The notes below the pieces were generated by a model, which was given only the letters and a program-made list of their open reading frames with translations, ran no database searches and had not been told where the DNA came from. A stretch of 64,000 bases of DNA, taken from Sphingomonas glacialis (lineage in GTDB: Bacteria > Pseudomonadota > Alphaproteobacteria > Sphingomonadales > Sphingomonadaceae). This document shows positions 9,576 through 18,838 of this stretch, piece after piece (position 1 is the first letter of the stretch; every line of letters begins with the position of its first letter). Location: positions 801,952 through 865,951 of the forward strand of contig NZ_RCZC01000001.1 in the NCBI RefSeq assembly GCF_006439055.1, written 5' to 3'. A program made the translations under genes and the position numbers.

Positions 9576-10682
9576 GAGTGAGCGACGGGGCGGTTGTGGC
9601 GCAAAATTCCACACGGTGTCGTGGACGCTGACGAGAATTCCCGCATGGGTCGCGGCTTTGCCGGCTTCGAGCGAGTCGAGCAGGGGTTCGATATTGGCCG
9701 AGTCGGTGAAGGCCGGGGTGGTGATGGCGTGCGCCGCGCGGACGGCGTGGATCGCGCGGCGGGCGAGGCGGCGGCGGAGTTCGCGGGGCAGGTCCGAGAC
9801 GTCGAGGTCGATTACGACGCCCCCCTCCCCCGTCATGCCGGGCGCGTCGCGGCATCCACTGTGCCGCACGTCCTGCGGATGTTGCTCTTGGACGGCGGTG
9901 GCCCCCGGCACGAGGCCGGGGTGACGGTTGGGGGTTGGGCGGCGGCGGGTCTGCCATAGCCAGTCTTCCATCCCCCGAATCGTGGCATCGGCCTCCGCCG
10001 CGTGCGTCGCGGCGCGCGCGATCTGCACCGGATCGAGCCACGGCGTGTCGCGGAGCAATGCGCGAAAGCGGGTGCGCTCGTAATGCGGGTCGCCGTTGCT
10101 CGGATCGTCGACGAAGGGCAGTGCGTGCGTCACGGCAAGCGCGCGCAATTCGGCGACGCGCCAGTCGAGCAACGGCCGGATCAGCGCGATCGCGCCGACT
10201 TGCTGGTACGCGCGGATTCCGCCCAGCCCGGCGACCCCTGCCCCGCGCGCCGCGCGCATCAGGAAGGTCTCGGCCTGATCGTCGGCATGGTGCGCGGTGG
10301 CGAGGCACACCGCCCCCGCCGCAGTCGCCCAGTCGAACAGCAAGGCGTAGCGCCGGTCGCGCGCGCGGCCCTGCACGGCGCTGGTGCCGATCGGCGCGTC
10401 GATTACCAGCGTCGTGTGCGCAATACTGAGCGCGTCGCACCAGTCTGCGACCATCCGCGCCTCGTCGGCGGCGGCGGGACGCAGCCGGTGATCGACCGTC
10501 GCGGCGATGATCTGTCCGGGAAAAGCGGCGACGGCGAGCGCGAGCAGCGCCATGCTGTCGGGCCCGCCCGATACCGCGAGCGCGAGGCGTTCCGTGGCAG
10601 CGAGCGGGCGCGCTCGTTCGAAATCGTGGCGGAACCGCGCGACCAGTGCCGGCTCGACCGGCACGCGGTCGGCGGCGTTCAT
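9573..10682 (-). CDS. tilS: tRNA(Ile)-lysidine synthase TilS with an in-frame 32-residue repeat insertion
   Basis: 369-aa enzyme that converts C34 of tRNA-Ile(CAU) to lysidine, so that the tRNA reads AUA. The PP-loop SGGPDS lies at 38-43, followed by TVDHRLR and the TAHHADDQAETFLMR block. Residues 253-284 are encoded exactly by a 96-bp palindromic element (9831-9926), giving a peptide that starts RHPGLVPG and ends DAPGMT. It sits in the linker after the catalytic domain, so function is probably kept. The ATG at 10682 is separated from the cpoB stop by one base, suggesting coupling; a GTG at 10706 is an alternative. Confidence 0.95.
   Translation of the reverse strand: MNAADRVPVEPALVARFRHDFERARPLAATERLALAVSGGPDSMALLALAVAAFPGQIIAATVDHRLRPAAADEARMVADWCDALSIAHTTLVIDAPIGTSAVQGRARDRRYALLFDWATAAGAVCLATAHHADDQAETFLMRAARGAGVAGLGGIRAYQQVGAIALIRPLLDWRVAELRALAVTHALPFVDDPSNGDPHYERTRFRALLRDTPWLDPVQIARAATHAAEADATIRGMEDWLWQTRRRPTPNRHPGLVPGATAVQEQHPQDVRHSGCRDAPGMTGEGGVVIDLDVSDLPRELRRRLARRAIHAVRAAHAITTPAFTDSANIEPLLDSLEAGKAATHAGILVSVHDTVWNFAPQPPRRSL
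9831..9926. repeat. 96-bp palindromic element (A type) inserted inside tilS
   Basis: Begins CGTCATGCCGGGCG and ends AGGCCGGGGTGACG, with inverted ends like the other A copies at 17864-17959 and 21085-21180. All three are exactly 96 bp. The centre has diverged. Its ends fall on codon boundaries of tilS, so it adds 32 residues without a frameshift. Confidence 0.92.
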
Positions 10683-10683
10683 C

Positions 10684-11679
10684 TCACGAGCAGTTGGAAG
10701 CGGCACGGCCCTTGGCGACGCCCGCCTTCATCCGCGCATCGGCCTCGACCTTCGCGCCATAGCTGCGCTGGAGCTCGGTATAGACCTTGCAGACCTGCGC
10801 GGCGGGCTTGTCGAGCTTCACCAGCGCCTGGGCGAGGTAATAGAGGCTCTCGGGCGCGCGGTCGCCATCGGGCCATTTCTTGTAATTGTCGTAGAAAGCG
10901 AGGCTCGCGCGCGACGGCTGGCCGTCTTCGAGATACGAGCGGCCGAGCAGATTCTGCGCATAGCTCGCACGCTTGTGCGTCGGGAATTTGGCAACGACGG
11001 TGGTGAACTGCGCCTCGGCCTCGGGATAGAGATGCGCCGCCCACAAGCGATAGCCGTAGAGATAGGTATCCTCGGCGACGTCGCCCGAATCGGGGCGCTC
11101 GACCGCGGCGACCTGCTGCGCGCGCGCCGGATCCTTGGTGCTGACCACCGGCGGTGGGGTCACGCTCGGCTTGGCAGGCGTGGCGCGTGGGGGCGTGGCG
11201 GGCCGGTCGGGCGTGCGGTCGGAGGTCGGGCGCGTGGGCACGGGCCGGTCGAAGCCGCCGCCTTCATCGATCGGCGCGGGCGCCGGCGTCGCCGCTGCGG
11301 CAGCCGCCGCGGCATTGGCCTCGAGCGTCTTCATCCGGCTGTCGAGCCCCTGCAGCCGGTGCTGGTTGGTCTCGGTCTGCGCGGTCAGCGTGCGCAGCTG
11401 GTTCTCGAGCGAATCGACGCGCGCGGTGAGATCGGCGACCGGGCTGGTCGGCGAGCCGGCGAGGATCGCGTCGGGATCGGCGGGGCGATTGTCGGGCTGG
11501 ATATATTGGCCGCCGCTACCGCCGGGGAACACCTTGCGCTGGACCGCGCGCATCTCGCCCTCGAGCCGGTCGACCCGGCCCTCGATCGCGCGCCCGCCGC
11601 CATTGCTCTGCGCTTGCGCGGGCAGCGCGCCGAGCATGCTCCCGGCGAGGAGGAAAGCGATCATTAGATGGTTACGCAT
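10684..11679 (-). CDS. cpoB: Cell division coordinator CpoB (YbgF), tol-pal associated TPR protein
   Basis: 331-aa periplasmic protein. It has a signal peptide (1 to about 24, ending LPAQA), an N-terminal coiled coil (about 30-130) that trimerises in E. coli CpoB, a Pro/Thr-rich linker and C-terminal TPR repeats (from about 200, with YPEAEAQFTTVVAKFPTHKR and the following helices). It couples Tol-Pal constriction to septal peptidoglycan synthesis. The ATG at 11679 gives a clean signal peptide. It lies immediately before tilS, as in many alphaproteobacteria, although tolB and pal are not adjacent here; upstream is the RodZ-like gene. Confidence 0.92.
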   Translation of the reverse strand: MRNHLMIAFLLAGSMLGALPAQAQSNGGGRAIEGRVDRLEGEMRAVQRKVFPGGSGGQYIQPDNRPADPDAILAGSPTSPVADLTARVDSLENQLRTLTAQTETNQHRLQGLDSRMKTLEANAAAAAAAATPAPAPIDEGGGFDRPVPTRPTSDRTPDRPATPPRATPAKPSVTPPPVVSTKDPARAQQVAAVERPDSGDVAEDTYLYGYRLWAAHLYPEAEAQFTTVVAKFPTHKRASYAQNLLGRSYLEDGQPSRASLAFYDNYKKWPDGDRAPESLYYLAQALVKLDKPAAQVCKVYTELQRSYGAKVEADARMKAGVAKGRAASNCS

Positions 11680-11743
11680 TCGTACACCCCCCGGTGCTGG
11701 TAAAGCGGGCAACATAGCCGAAAATCGCGTGGTGTCGCCAGCG

Positions 11744-12706
11744 TTAAGGCGCAGCCGGCGGCGCGGCGGCGGGCGCTGCCGGCTCGGGCGCGACCGCGGC
11801 GGGCGCCGCGATGTTGAGCGGCTGGAGCGACGCGGGTGCGGAGGTCGCGCTGCGGGTCCGTGTCGAGCGCGTCTCCTCGCGGCGTGCGGTCGGCCCGGCA
11901 GCGGCCGACGGCGTCGCCCCGGCGACAGGCGCCGTGCCGCGCGCGGTCAGCGCAGCGGCGTCGAGCGGGACGTCCTTGATCGCGCGCTTGCCGTCGCCGA
12001 GCGGCGCCACGGCGGTGCCGCCGACGGTGACCTGCAATTTGTCGGGACGCCCGACATTGATCATCGGGCCGACCGCATCGGCGGGAACGGTGTAGCTCTC
12101 GCCCGCCTTCATCGTGCCGAGATGGAGCGTCGTGTTGGCCTTGTCGTAGATCCGGAGCCACACCTCGTCGGTCGCGGTCAGCACGACCGCGCCGCTCGGC
12201 ACGCTCGGCGACGGCGCCGCGACGGGCGCGGCGGCGATCGTGTTGGCGCTTTCGGTGGCCGGCGTGCTGACGGGTTCGCCATCACCGCGGAACAGCGTCG
12301 TGCCGTAGAACAGCACCGCGCCGATCACCACCACGACCGCGATCAGCAGTGCCGTGATCGCCAAGCCGCGCGGCGGAACGCGCGACGGCTCGTCGATCTC
12401 ATAGGCTTCGTAATTGGTGCGCTTGGCGCTCGGCTGGTCGCTCGCGCCGCGCACTTCGCGCGCGATCGCGACCTCGTCGACGCCGACCGCGCGGGCATAG
12501 GCCTTGGCGAAACCGACCGAATAGGTGATCGACGGCAGAGCGGCGTAATTGCCCGTCTCGATCGCCTCGAGCTGGCGCACCGGGATACGCGTCCGCGCGG
12601 CGACCTCGGCAAGCGACAGCCCCTGCGCTTCACGCGCTTCACGCAGCGTATCCCCCGCGGTCTTGGGGAACAGCTTCGGCTCGTCGGCCGGGATCGGTTC
12701 GGTCAT
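11744..12706 (-). CDS. RodZ-like helix-turn-helix membrane protein (HTH_25 / DUF4115)
   Basis: 320 aa. The N-terminal Cro/C1-type helix-turn-helix (about 18-80, with GLSLAEVAARTRIPVRQLEA) lacks the isolated layout of a repressor. It is followed by one membrane helix (about 118-142) and a periplasmic DUF4115-type beta domain (WLRIYDKANTTLHLGTMKAG onward), ending in an Ala/Pro-rich tail. This is the architecture of RodZ, which ties MreB filaments to the wall-synthesis machinery. The ATG at 12706 has GGAGGA 6 nt upstream. It is followed after 64 bp by cpoB, an envelope-related neighbour. Confidence 0.82.
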   Translation of the reverse strand: MTEPIPADEPKLFPKTAGDTLREAREAQGLSLAEVAARTRIPVRQLEAIETGNYAALPSITYSVGFAKAYARAVGVDEVAIAREVRGASDQPSAKRTNYEAYEIDEPSRVPPRGLAITALLIAVVVVIGAVLFYGTTLFRGDGEPVSTPATESANTIAAAPVAAPSPSVPSGAVVLTATDEVWLRIYDKANTTLHLGTMKAGESYTVPADAVGPMINVGRPDKLQVTVGGTAVAPLGDGKRAIKDVPLDAAALTARGTAPVAGATPSAAAGPTARREETRSTRTRSATSAPASLQPLNIAAPAAVAPEPAAPAAAPPAAP

Positions 12707-12812
12707 CACTTCCTCCGGCAAGGCGCGTGCGGCCCGTGTCTCCCTTGCCCAGCGGCTGTCTCACAAAGGGGGCGGGACAAGTCAACGCCTTGTCGCGCCG
12801 CCCGCCGTGCTA

Positions 12813-15080
12813 TCATGCCAGCTCAACACCATTTTCGCCCGCCCAGGCGAGCAGCGCACCGCGCATGTCGCGCGGTGGAGTCTTGAGCAGATCGGCCATG
12901 AATGCGGCAAGCGCGGCGCGATCGAGCGAGCGCACCATCGCCTTGATCGGCCCGACCGCGGCGGGGGTGATCGACAGGCGTTCGATGCCGAGCCCGATCA
13001 GCGCCATCGCCTCGAGCGGACGCCCGCCCATCTCGCCGCAGACGGTGAGCTGCACGCCGGCCGCACGCGTCGGCGCGACGAGTTTCGCGAGGAAGCGCAG
13101 GATCGCCCCGCTCAGCCAGTCGTAGCGTTCGGCGAGCTTGGGATTGGCGCGGTCGGCGGCGAACAGGAATTGCGTCAGATCGTTGGTGCCGACCGACAGG
13201 AAGGAAATGTTGGGCAGCAGCAGGTCGAGCTGTTCGGCGAGCGCGGGCACTTCGAGCATCGCGCCATAGCGGATCTCGTTGGGCATCTTCTTGCCGCGCG
13301 CGCTCAACCATTCGCGCTGCGCCTCGAACAGCGCGCGCGCCTCGTCGAATTCCCATGGCTCGCTGACCATCGGGAACATGACGCTGAGCGTCCGCCCCGC
13401 CGCCGCCTCGAGCAAGGCGCGCGCCTGGACCTTCATCAACCCGCCGCGTTCGAGCGCGAGGCGGATCGCGCGCCAGCCCATCGCGGGGTTCTCCTCGTCG
13501 GCGTCTTCCTTGTTGAGATAGGGCAGCGCCTTGTCGCCGCCGATATCGACCGTGCGGAAGATCACCGGGCGGTCGCCGGCGGCATCGAGCACGTCGCGGT
13601 AGAGCTTCTGCTGGCGCTCGCGCGACGGTAGCGTCGCCGAGACGAGGAACTGGAACTCGGTGCGGAACAGCCCGATCCCGTCGGCGCCGGTCACGTCGAG
13701 CGCGGCGACATCGTCGCGCAAGCCTGCATTGACCATCACGGTGAGGCGATGCCCGTCCTTGGTCACCGGTGCCTCGGTCTTGAGCGCGGCGAACACCGCG
13801 CGGCGCTTCTGGCGCAGGTTGAGCGCGGTATCGAACGCCTCTTCCATCGCGGAAGAGGGCCGCGCGAAGACGTTGCCCGCGGTGACATCGAGCAGCAGCA
13901 GATCGCCCTCGCCGATCAGCCGCCGCACGTCGCGCACGCGGCCGAGCACGGGCACCCCCATCGCGCGCGCGACGATCGTGACGTGCGCGGTGAGCGAACC
14001 TTCCTCGAGCAACACGCCCTTAAGCCGCCGCCGGTCATATTCGAGCAACTCGGCCGGGCCGAGATTGCGCGCGATCAGGATGGTGTCCTGCCGCAGGCCC
14101 ATCTGCGCCGCGGTACCCATCTGACCCGAGACGATGCGCAGCAGCCGGTTCGACAGATCCTCAAGATCGTGCATCCGGTCGGCGAGCAGCGGATCGTCGA
14201 TCTGGCGCATCCGCATGCGGGTGCGCTGCTGGACGCGCTCGATCGCGGCCTCGGCGGTCAGCCCCGAATCGATCGCCTCGTTGATCCGCCGTGCCCAGCC
14301 CTCGTCATAGGCGAACATCTTGTAGGTCTCGAGCACCTCCTCATGCTCGCCGCCGCCGCCGAACTCGGCCTGGCTGGCGAGCCGCTCGATCTGCTCGCGC
14401 ATCTTGTCGAACGCGGCATAGACGCGGTGGCGCTCGGCCTCGGTATCCTCGGCGACGGTATGCTCGACATGGACGCGCGGCTGGTGGAACACGGCGTAAC
14501 CGCTCGCCATGCCCTCGACGAGCTTCAACCCCATGATCCGCATCGGCGCGGTCGATTGCGGGCGCAAATTGGAGGCACCGCTGGCATCGACCAGTTCGGC
14601 ATTGGCGATCAGTTCGGACAGCACCATCGCGACGGTCTGCAACGCCTCGATCTCAACCTCGTCATATTTGCGCGGGTCGACATGCTGGACCGACAGCACG
14701 CCGATCGCGCGCTCGCGCCGGATGATCGGCACGCCGGCAAAGCTGCGGAACTTCTCCTCGCCCGTTTCGGGGTTCTGGACGAAGTCGGGATGGCTCGACG
14801 CTTCGTCCAAGTTGAGGATCTCGGCCTGCTGCGCGATCGTGCCGACCAGCCCCTCGCCGAGCGCCAATTTGGTGACGTGGACCGCCTCCTGCGCGAGGCC
14901 GCGGGTGGCGTAGAGTTCGAGCACGCCCTCGCGCAGCAGGTAGATCGAGCACACTTCGCTCGCCATGCCTTCGCCGACGATGGCGACGACGGCGTTGAGC
15001 TTGGCCTGCGGCGCGGTGCGCGAGGCCATCACGTCGTGGAGACGAACGAGGATTTCGCGGGCGGAGGCGGCTGCAGTCAT
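12813..15080 (-). CDS. ptsP: Phosphoenolpyruvate-protein phosphotransferase PtsP (enzyme I-Ntr)
   Basis: 755 aa. It has an N-terminal GAF domain (about 20-160), then the PEP-utilising enzyme I fold. The phosphorylated histidine is H366 in EGSLTAHVTIVAR. The C-terminal TIM-barrel carries GLFRTEFQFL, FRTVDIGGDK and the catalytic-cysteine segment LTVCGEMGGRP. It phosphorylates NPr in the nitrogen PTS, which senses glutamine/2-oxoglutarate through the GAF domain. No NPr or EIIA-Ntr gene lies in the window. The 178-bp gap from ruvB is filled by a D-type repeat, so it probably has its own promoter. Confidence 0.95.
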   Translation of the reverse strand: MTAAASAREILVRLHDVMASRTAPQAKLNAVVAIVGEGMASEVCSIYLLREGVLELYATRGLAQEAVHVTKLALGEGLVGTIAQQAEILNLDEASSHPDFVQNPETGEEKFRSFAGVPIIRRERAIGVLSVQHVDPRKYDEVEIEALQTVAMVLSELIANAELVDASGASNLRPQSTAPMRIMGLKLVEGMASGYAVFHQPRVHVEHTVAEDTEAERHRVYAAFDKMREQIERLASQAEFGGGGEHEEVLETYKMFAYDEGWARRINEAIDSGLTAEAAIERVQQRTRMRMRQIDDPLLADRMHDLEDLSNRLLRIVSGQMGTAAQMGLRQDTILIARNLGPAELLEYDRRRLKGVLLEEGSLTAHVTIVARAMGVPVLGRVRDVRRLIGEGDLLLLDVTAGNVFARPSSAMEEAFDTALNLRQKRRAVFAALKTEAPVTKDGHRLTVMVNAGLRDDVAALDVTGADGIGLFRTEFQFLVSATLPSRERQQKLYRDVLDAAGDRPVIFRTVDIGGDKALPYLNKEDADEENPAMGWRAIRLALERGGLMKVQARALLEAAAGRTLSVMFPMVSEPWEFDEARALFEAQREWLSARGKKMPNEIRYGAMLEVPALAEQLDLLLPNISFLSVGTNDLTQFLFAADRANPKLAERYDWLSGAILRFLAKLVAPTRAAGVQLTVCGEMGGRPLEAMALIGLGIERLSITPAAVGPIKAMVRSLDRAALAAFMADLLKTPPRDMRGALLAWAGENGVELA

Positions 15081-15148
15081 GCCAGCGGGGCTAACAGATT
15101 GAGGCGGGGCTTGGCTATCGTGCGGCGCACAAGATTTGCTTCTCCGTT

Positions 15149-15255
15149 CCTCCCCTCCCCTTCAGGGGAGGGGTCGGGGGTGGGGAAGTGCCTCGCAGAG
15201 AGCCAGCGCCCATTACAGCCCCACCCCAACCCCTCCCCTGAAGGGGAGGGGCTTT
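15149..15255. repeat. D-type inverted repeat between ruvB and ptsP
   Basis: Two hairpins, CTCCCCTTCAGGGGAG at the left and CTCCCCTGAAGGGGAG at the right, are themselves arranged as arms of a larger inverted repeat. Inner TCGGGGGTGGGG pairs with CCCCACCCCAACC. Same design as 26064-26171 and 32945-33052. It ends 3 bp before the ruvB stop. Confidence 0.88.
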
Positions 15256-15258
15256 TGG

Positions 15259-16281
15259 TCAGCTATCGAACAGGCTCTCCTGCGCGCCCTCGGGCGGCGT
15301 GAGGCCGAGATGCTTCCACCCGCCCGCATTGAGACACCGCCCGCGCGCGGTCCGCGCGATCAGGCCGAGCTGGATGAGATACGGCTCGATCACTTCCTCG
15401 ACCGTGTCGCGCGGCTCGCTCAGCCCCGCCGCCAGCGTCTCGACCCCGACCGGGCCGCCGCGATAGATATCGGCGATCATCATCAGATAGCGCCGGTCCA
15501 TCGCATCAAGCCCGAGCCGATCGACCTCGAGCCGGTTGAGCGCGGCATCGGCGGCCTTCGCATCGACCAGATCGTGCCCCGCGGCATGCGCGAAATCGCG
15601 CACCCGGCGCAGCAGCCGCCCGGCGATCCGCGGCGTCCCGCGCGAGCGGCGCGCGACCTCGGTCGCGCCATCGGGCGATAGCGGCAGGTCGAGCAGCCGG
15701 GCGGCGCGCGACACGACCTTTTCGAGCTCCTCGATGCTATAGAAACTCAACCGCACCGGGATGCCGAAGCGATCGCGCAGCGGCGTGGTGAGCAGCCCCT
15801 GCCGCGTCGTCGCGCCGATCAGCGTGAAGCGCGGCAGATCGATCCGCACCGAGCGCGCCGACGGCCCCTCGCCGATCATCAGATCGAGTGCGCGGTCCTC
15901 CATCGCGGGATACAGCACTTCCTCGACCGCAGGCTGGAGCCGGTGGATCTCGTCGATGAACAGCACGTCGCCATCCTCGAGATTGGTGAGCAAGGCGGCG
16001 AGGTCGCCCGACTTGGCGATCACCGGCCCCGAAGTGGCGCGGAAGCCCACGCCCATCTCGCGCGCGACGATCTGCGCGAGCGTGGTCTTGCCGAGCCCCG
16101 GCGGACCGAAGAAGAGCACATGATCGAGCGCATCGCCGCGTGCCTTGGCGGCGGCGATGAACACGCGCAGATTCTCGCGCGCGGCCTTCTGCCCGACGAA
16201 ATCGTCGAGCGATTTCGGGCGCAGCGCGGCATCGACGTCTTCGGGCGTGCGCGCGGGAGAGAGGAGAGGCTTGTCGGTCAT
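15259..16281 (-). CDS. ruvB: Holliday junction branch migration ATPase RuvB
   Basis: 340-aa AAA+ helicase motor that forms hexameric rings on the RuvA-bound junction. Walker A is GPPGLGKT (59-66) and Walker B is VLFIDEIH (about 107-113). The arginine-finger region and the C-terminal winged helix ([22 protein letters not shown]) are present. The start ATG at 16281 overlaps the TGA of the preceding 99-aa gene as ATGA, so translation is coupled to that unknown gene rather than directly to ruvA. Confidence 0.97.
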   Translation of the reverse strand: MTDKPLLSPARTPEDVDAALRPKSLDDFVGQKAARENLRVFIAAAKARGDALDHVLFFGPPGLGKTTLAQIVAREMGVGFRATSGPVIAKSGDLAALLTNLEDGDVLFIDEIHRLQPAVEEVLYPAMEDRALDLMIGEGPSARSVRIDLPRFTLIGATTRQGLLTTPLRDRFGIPVRLSFYSIEELEKVVSRAARLLDLPLSPDGATEVARRSRGTPRIAGRLLRRVRDFAHAAGHDLVDAKAADAALNRLEVDRLGLDAMDRRYLMMIADIYRGGPVGVETLAAGLSEPRDTVEEVIEPYLIQLGLIARTARGRCLNAGGWKHLGLTPPEGAQESLFDS

Positions 16282-16577
16282 GCTGTCCAAATCGTTCGAT
16301 AGCCTTGGGCGCCGATCTGGTCGATCCGCCAGAATCGATCCTTGAGATAGGCGAGCACCGAATCGGGCACCGGGCCGACCTCCATGATCGATACCTTGTC
16401 GGGATCATCGAGATACGCGCGCGCGATGATCCCCGACTCTTCGAATCGATAGATCAGGTGGTTGTAGATCTCTGCGATGCCGCCATCGTCGTTCCATAGG
16501 ATCTCGCGGATATGCTCAATCGTCGCGACCGCTTGCACGGCGTCCCCGGTTCGCGGATCTGATCCCCGTTCGCTCAC
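16278..16577 (-). CDS. Unknown 99-aa protein between ruvA and ruvB
   Basis: I do not recognise this family. It is acidic and soluble, with no signal peptide or membrane helix, and is rich in aromatic and acidic residues ([53 protein letters not shown]). It overlaps ruvB by 4 nt (ATGA) and starts 51 bp after the ruvA stop, so it sits inside the ruvCAB operon. The conserved-looking [10 protein letters not shown] and FWRIDQIG segments and the tight coupling argue for a real protein. A fold like small immunity or SMI-type proteins is possible, but I cannot show it. Confidence 0.75.
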   Translation of the reverse strand: MSERGSDPRTGDAVQAVATIEHIREILWNDDGGIAEIYNHLIYRFEESGIIARAYLDDPDKVSIMEVGPVPDSVLAYLKDRFWRIDQIGAQGYRTIWTA

Positions 16578-16628
16578 GAAACGGTGCTCCGGCGTTCGCC
16601 GGTCGCGGCCTCCCGCACCGCCGCCATG

Positions 16629-17222
16629 CTACTTCGCCGCCTTGCGCAGCGCGAGGCGCACCAGCGCGTCGAGCGTCGCGCCCGGCCCCAATTCCTCCTC
16701 CGCCGCGGCCACCGCGCCCGAGGCTTCGGCCGGACGGAAGCCGAGGTTGAGCAGCGCCGAGACGGCATCCGCGCCCGCCCCGACCGGCGCGACCGACGAC
16801 GCGGCATGGCCGAGCTCGACCCCGCCGATCTTGTCCTTCAATTCGCGCACGATGCGTTCGGCGAGCTTGGGCCCGACGCCGTTCGAGCGCGCCACCATCG
16901 CCTTGTCTTGGCTCGCGATCGCGCGGGCGAGGTCGGTCGGCTCGAGCGCCGAGAGGATCGCCAGCGCGACGCGCGCGCCGACCCCCTGCACGCCGGTGAG
17001 CAAGCGGAACCAGTCGCGTTCGGCCGCGCTCGAAAAGCCGACGAGGCGGATGAAATCTTCGGCGACGAGCATCTCGGTGTGGAGCATCACCGCCTCGCCG
17101 ACCGGGCCGATGCTGGCGAGCGTGCGGCTCGACGCGCCGACGAGATAGCCGACGCCGCCGACGTCGATCACGGCATGGTCGAGTCCGGTCGCGTCGAGGC
17201 GGCCTTTGAGATGGGCGATCAT
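16629..17222 (-). CDS. ruvA: Holliday junction branch migration protein RuvA
   Basis: 197 aa. It tetramerises on four-way junctions and recruits RuvB. The N-terminal OB fold ([27 protein letters not shown]) is followed by two helix-hairpin-helix motifs ([19 protein letters not shown] and [18 protein letters not shown]) and the C-terminal domain III that contacts RuvB ([17 protein letters not shown]). Length is normal. It lies 43 bp after ruvC, and the unknown 99-aa gene intervenes before ruvB. Confidence 0.97.
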   Translation of the reverse strand: MIAHLKGRLDATGLDHAVIDVGGVGYLVGASSRTLASIGPVGEAVMLHTEMLVAEDFIRLVGFSSAAERDWFRLLTGVQGVGARVALAILSALEPTDLARAIASQDKAMVARSNGVGPKLAERIVRELKDKIGGVELGHAASSVAPVGAGADAVSALLNLGFRPAEASGAVAAAEEELGPGATLDALVRLALRKAAK

Positions 17223-17265
17223 GCAGCGGTACGTAACAGGAACGGGCGCTTGCGGGAAAGCGAAA

Positions 17266-17751
17266 TCAGGGCAGCCGCCGCGCGCTCGCGATATGGTGCG
17301 CGTGGCAGATCGCCACCGCCAGCGCGTCGGCGGCGTCGGCGCCGTCGATCTTGACGCCGGGGAGCAGCACCGAGACCATCGCATGGACCTGCGCCTTCTC
17401 TGCACCGCCGGTGCCGACCACGGCCTTCTTGACGAGCCGTGCGGCATATTCGCCGACCTCGAGGCCCGCGCGCGCGCCCGCGCACAGCACGACGCCGCGC
17501 GCCTGGCCGAGCTTGAGCGTCGATTGCGGGTTCGAATTGACGAACACTTCCTCGACCGCGCAGCCGTCGGGCGCATGGTCGATGATCAGCGCCGAGAGCA
17601 TCGCATCGAGATGCGCGAGGCGGCGCGGGAGCGTGGCGGCGGTGTCGGTCTTGAGCTTGCCGTTGGCGACGTGGCTGAGCCGGTTGCCCTCGGCGCGGAT
17701 CAGCCCCCAGCCGGTGGTGCCGAGGCCGGGGTCGAGGCCGAGGATCAGCAT
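17266..17751 (-). CDS. ruvC: Crossover junction endodeoxyribonuclease RuvC
   Basis: 161-aa RNase H-fold resolvase that cuts Holliday junctions. The first catalytic aspartate is D7 in [34 protein letters not shown] carries the conserved glutamate, and the C-terminal [17 protein letters not shown] supplies the remaining acidic ligands. First gene of the ruvC-ruvA-orf99-ruvB run. The long repeat-filled gap upstream separates it from yebC, its frequent alphaproteobacterial neighbour. Confidence 0.97.
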   Translation of the reverse strand: MLILGLDPGLGTTGWGLIRAEGNRLSHVANGKLKTDTAATLPRRLAHLDAMLSALIIDHAPDGCAVEEVFVNSNPQSTLKLGQARGVVLCAGARAGLEVGEYAARLVKKAVVGTGGAEKAQVHAMVSVLLPGVKIDGADAADALAVAICHAHHIASARRLP

Positions 17752-17763
17752 TGCGCTGCGAAA

Positions 17764-18064
17764 ACGGGATTCAGGCGAAGGCGCGAAGGCACGAAGACGG
17801 GGTTTGTTCGCGCGGAGGCGCTGAGACGCGGAGAAGAAGATGGTGTGCGGGCTACGCCCTTCCCGTCATCCCGGGCTCGTCCCGGGGTCCACCGGGGTCC
17901 GAGAGCATCACGCGCAGCAAGTGCGGCACGGTGGATGCCGGGACGAGCCCGGCATGACGAGGAGGGGATGGTGCCGGAAACCGAGCGCAACACCTCCGCG
18001 CCTCCGCGCCTCCGCGCGAACAAACCGTCTTCTTCTCTTCGCGCCGTCGCGTCTTCGCGTGAAA
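17764..18064. repeat. Composite inverted repeat filling the yebC-ruvC gap
   Basis: The 319-bp gap is nearly all repeat. Outer arms run from about 17764-17840 and 17985-18064. A 21-bp perfect inverted match lies at 17801-17821 and 18006-18026 (core TTGTTCGCGCGGAGG). The A-type 96-bp element sits between the arms. The outer arms also hold GCGAAGG/CGAAG short repeats. No gene is visible in it. Confidence 0.85.
17864..17959. repeat. 96-bp palindromic element (A type), ruvC-yebC
   Basis: Begins CGTCATCCCGGGCTCG and ends CGAGCCCGGCATGACG. These ends are perfect inverted complements over 16 bp except for one base. The length is exactly that of the copies in tilS and after pyk. Confidence 0.92.
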
Positions 18065-18070
18065 CCCAGA

Positions 18071-18814
18071 TCACCCAAGCTTCTCGAGGATCGCGTCGGA
18101 CACTTCGTAATTGCCCCACACGGTCTGCACGTCGTCGTCATCGTCGAGCGTGTCGATCAGCTTGAACAGCGTCGCCGCATCGTCCTCGCCGACCTCGACC
18201 ATCGTCTGCGGGCGCCAGGCGAGCTTTGCACCCTCGGGCTCGCCGAGCACCGGGGTCAGCGCCGTCACGACCTCGTGCAGCGTCTCGTTCGAGGTCCAGA
18301 TCTCATGGCCGTCCTCGCTCGACTGCACATCCTCGGCGCCGGCTTCGAGCGCGGCCTCGAACACCTTTTCGGCATCGCCCGCCGAAGCCGGATAGGAAAT
18401 CAGCCCCATCCGGTCGAACGCATGGCTGACCGAGCCCGAAGCGCCCATGTTGCCGCCATTCTTCGCCATGCCGGTGCGAACGTTGGTCGCAGTGCGGTTG
18501 CGATTGTCGGTCAGCGCTTCGATGATCAGCGACACACCGCCGGGGCCAAAGCCCTCATAGCGGATTTCCTCGTAATTCTCGGTGTCGCCCTTGCTCGCCT
18601 TGTCGACCGCGCGCTGGATATTGTCCTTGGGCATCGACTGCGCCTTGGCGGCGTTGATCGCCATGCGCAGCCGCGGGTTCATGTCGGGATCGGGCAGGCC
18701 CATCTTCGCCGCGACGGTGATTTCGCGGCTGAGCTTCGAGAACATGCCCGAGCGCTTCTTATCCTGCGCGCCCTTGCGGTACATGATGTTCTTATATTTG
18801 GAATGGCCTGCCAT
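18071..18814 (-). CDS. YebC/PmpR family protein (TACO1-type translation/transcription factor)
   Basis: 247 aa. The hallmark N-terminus [20 protein letters not shown] and the block ARANxPKDNIxRA, here [19 protein letters not shown], identify the family. Members act as DNA-binding regulators (PmpR) or, as shown for E. coli and B. subtilis YebC-type proteins, relieve ribosome stalling at proline runs. The family often lies beside ruvC, as here. The ATG at 18814 gives the canonical start. Confidence 0.96.
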   Translation of the reverse strand: MAGHSKYKNIMYRKGAQDKKRSGMFSKLSREITVAAKMGLPDPDMNPRLRMAINAAKAQSMPKDNIQRAVDKASKGDTENYEEIRYEGFGPGGVSLIIEALTDNRNRTATNVRTGMAKNGGNMGASGSVSHAFDRMGLISYPASAGDAEKVFEAALEAGAEDVQSSEDGHEIWTSNETLHEVVTALTPVLGEPEGAKLAWRPQTMVEVGEDDAATLFKLIDTLDDDDDVQTVWGNYEVSDAILEKLG

Positions 18815-18838
18815 TGGATCTCTCTCAAACTACAGTGT

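Noticed and set aside
17764..18064. CRISPR-like array because of short recurring GCGAAGGC/CCTCCGCG motifs
   Set aside because: Motifs are irregular in spacing and inverted rather than direct, with no spacers and no cas genes.
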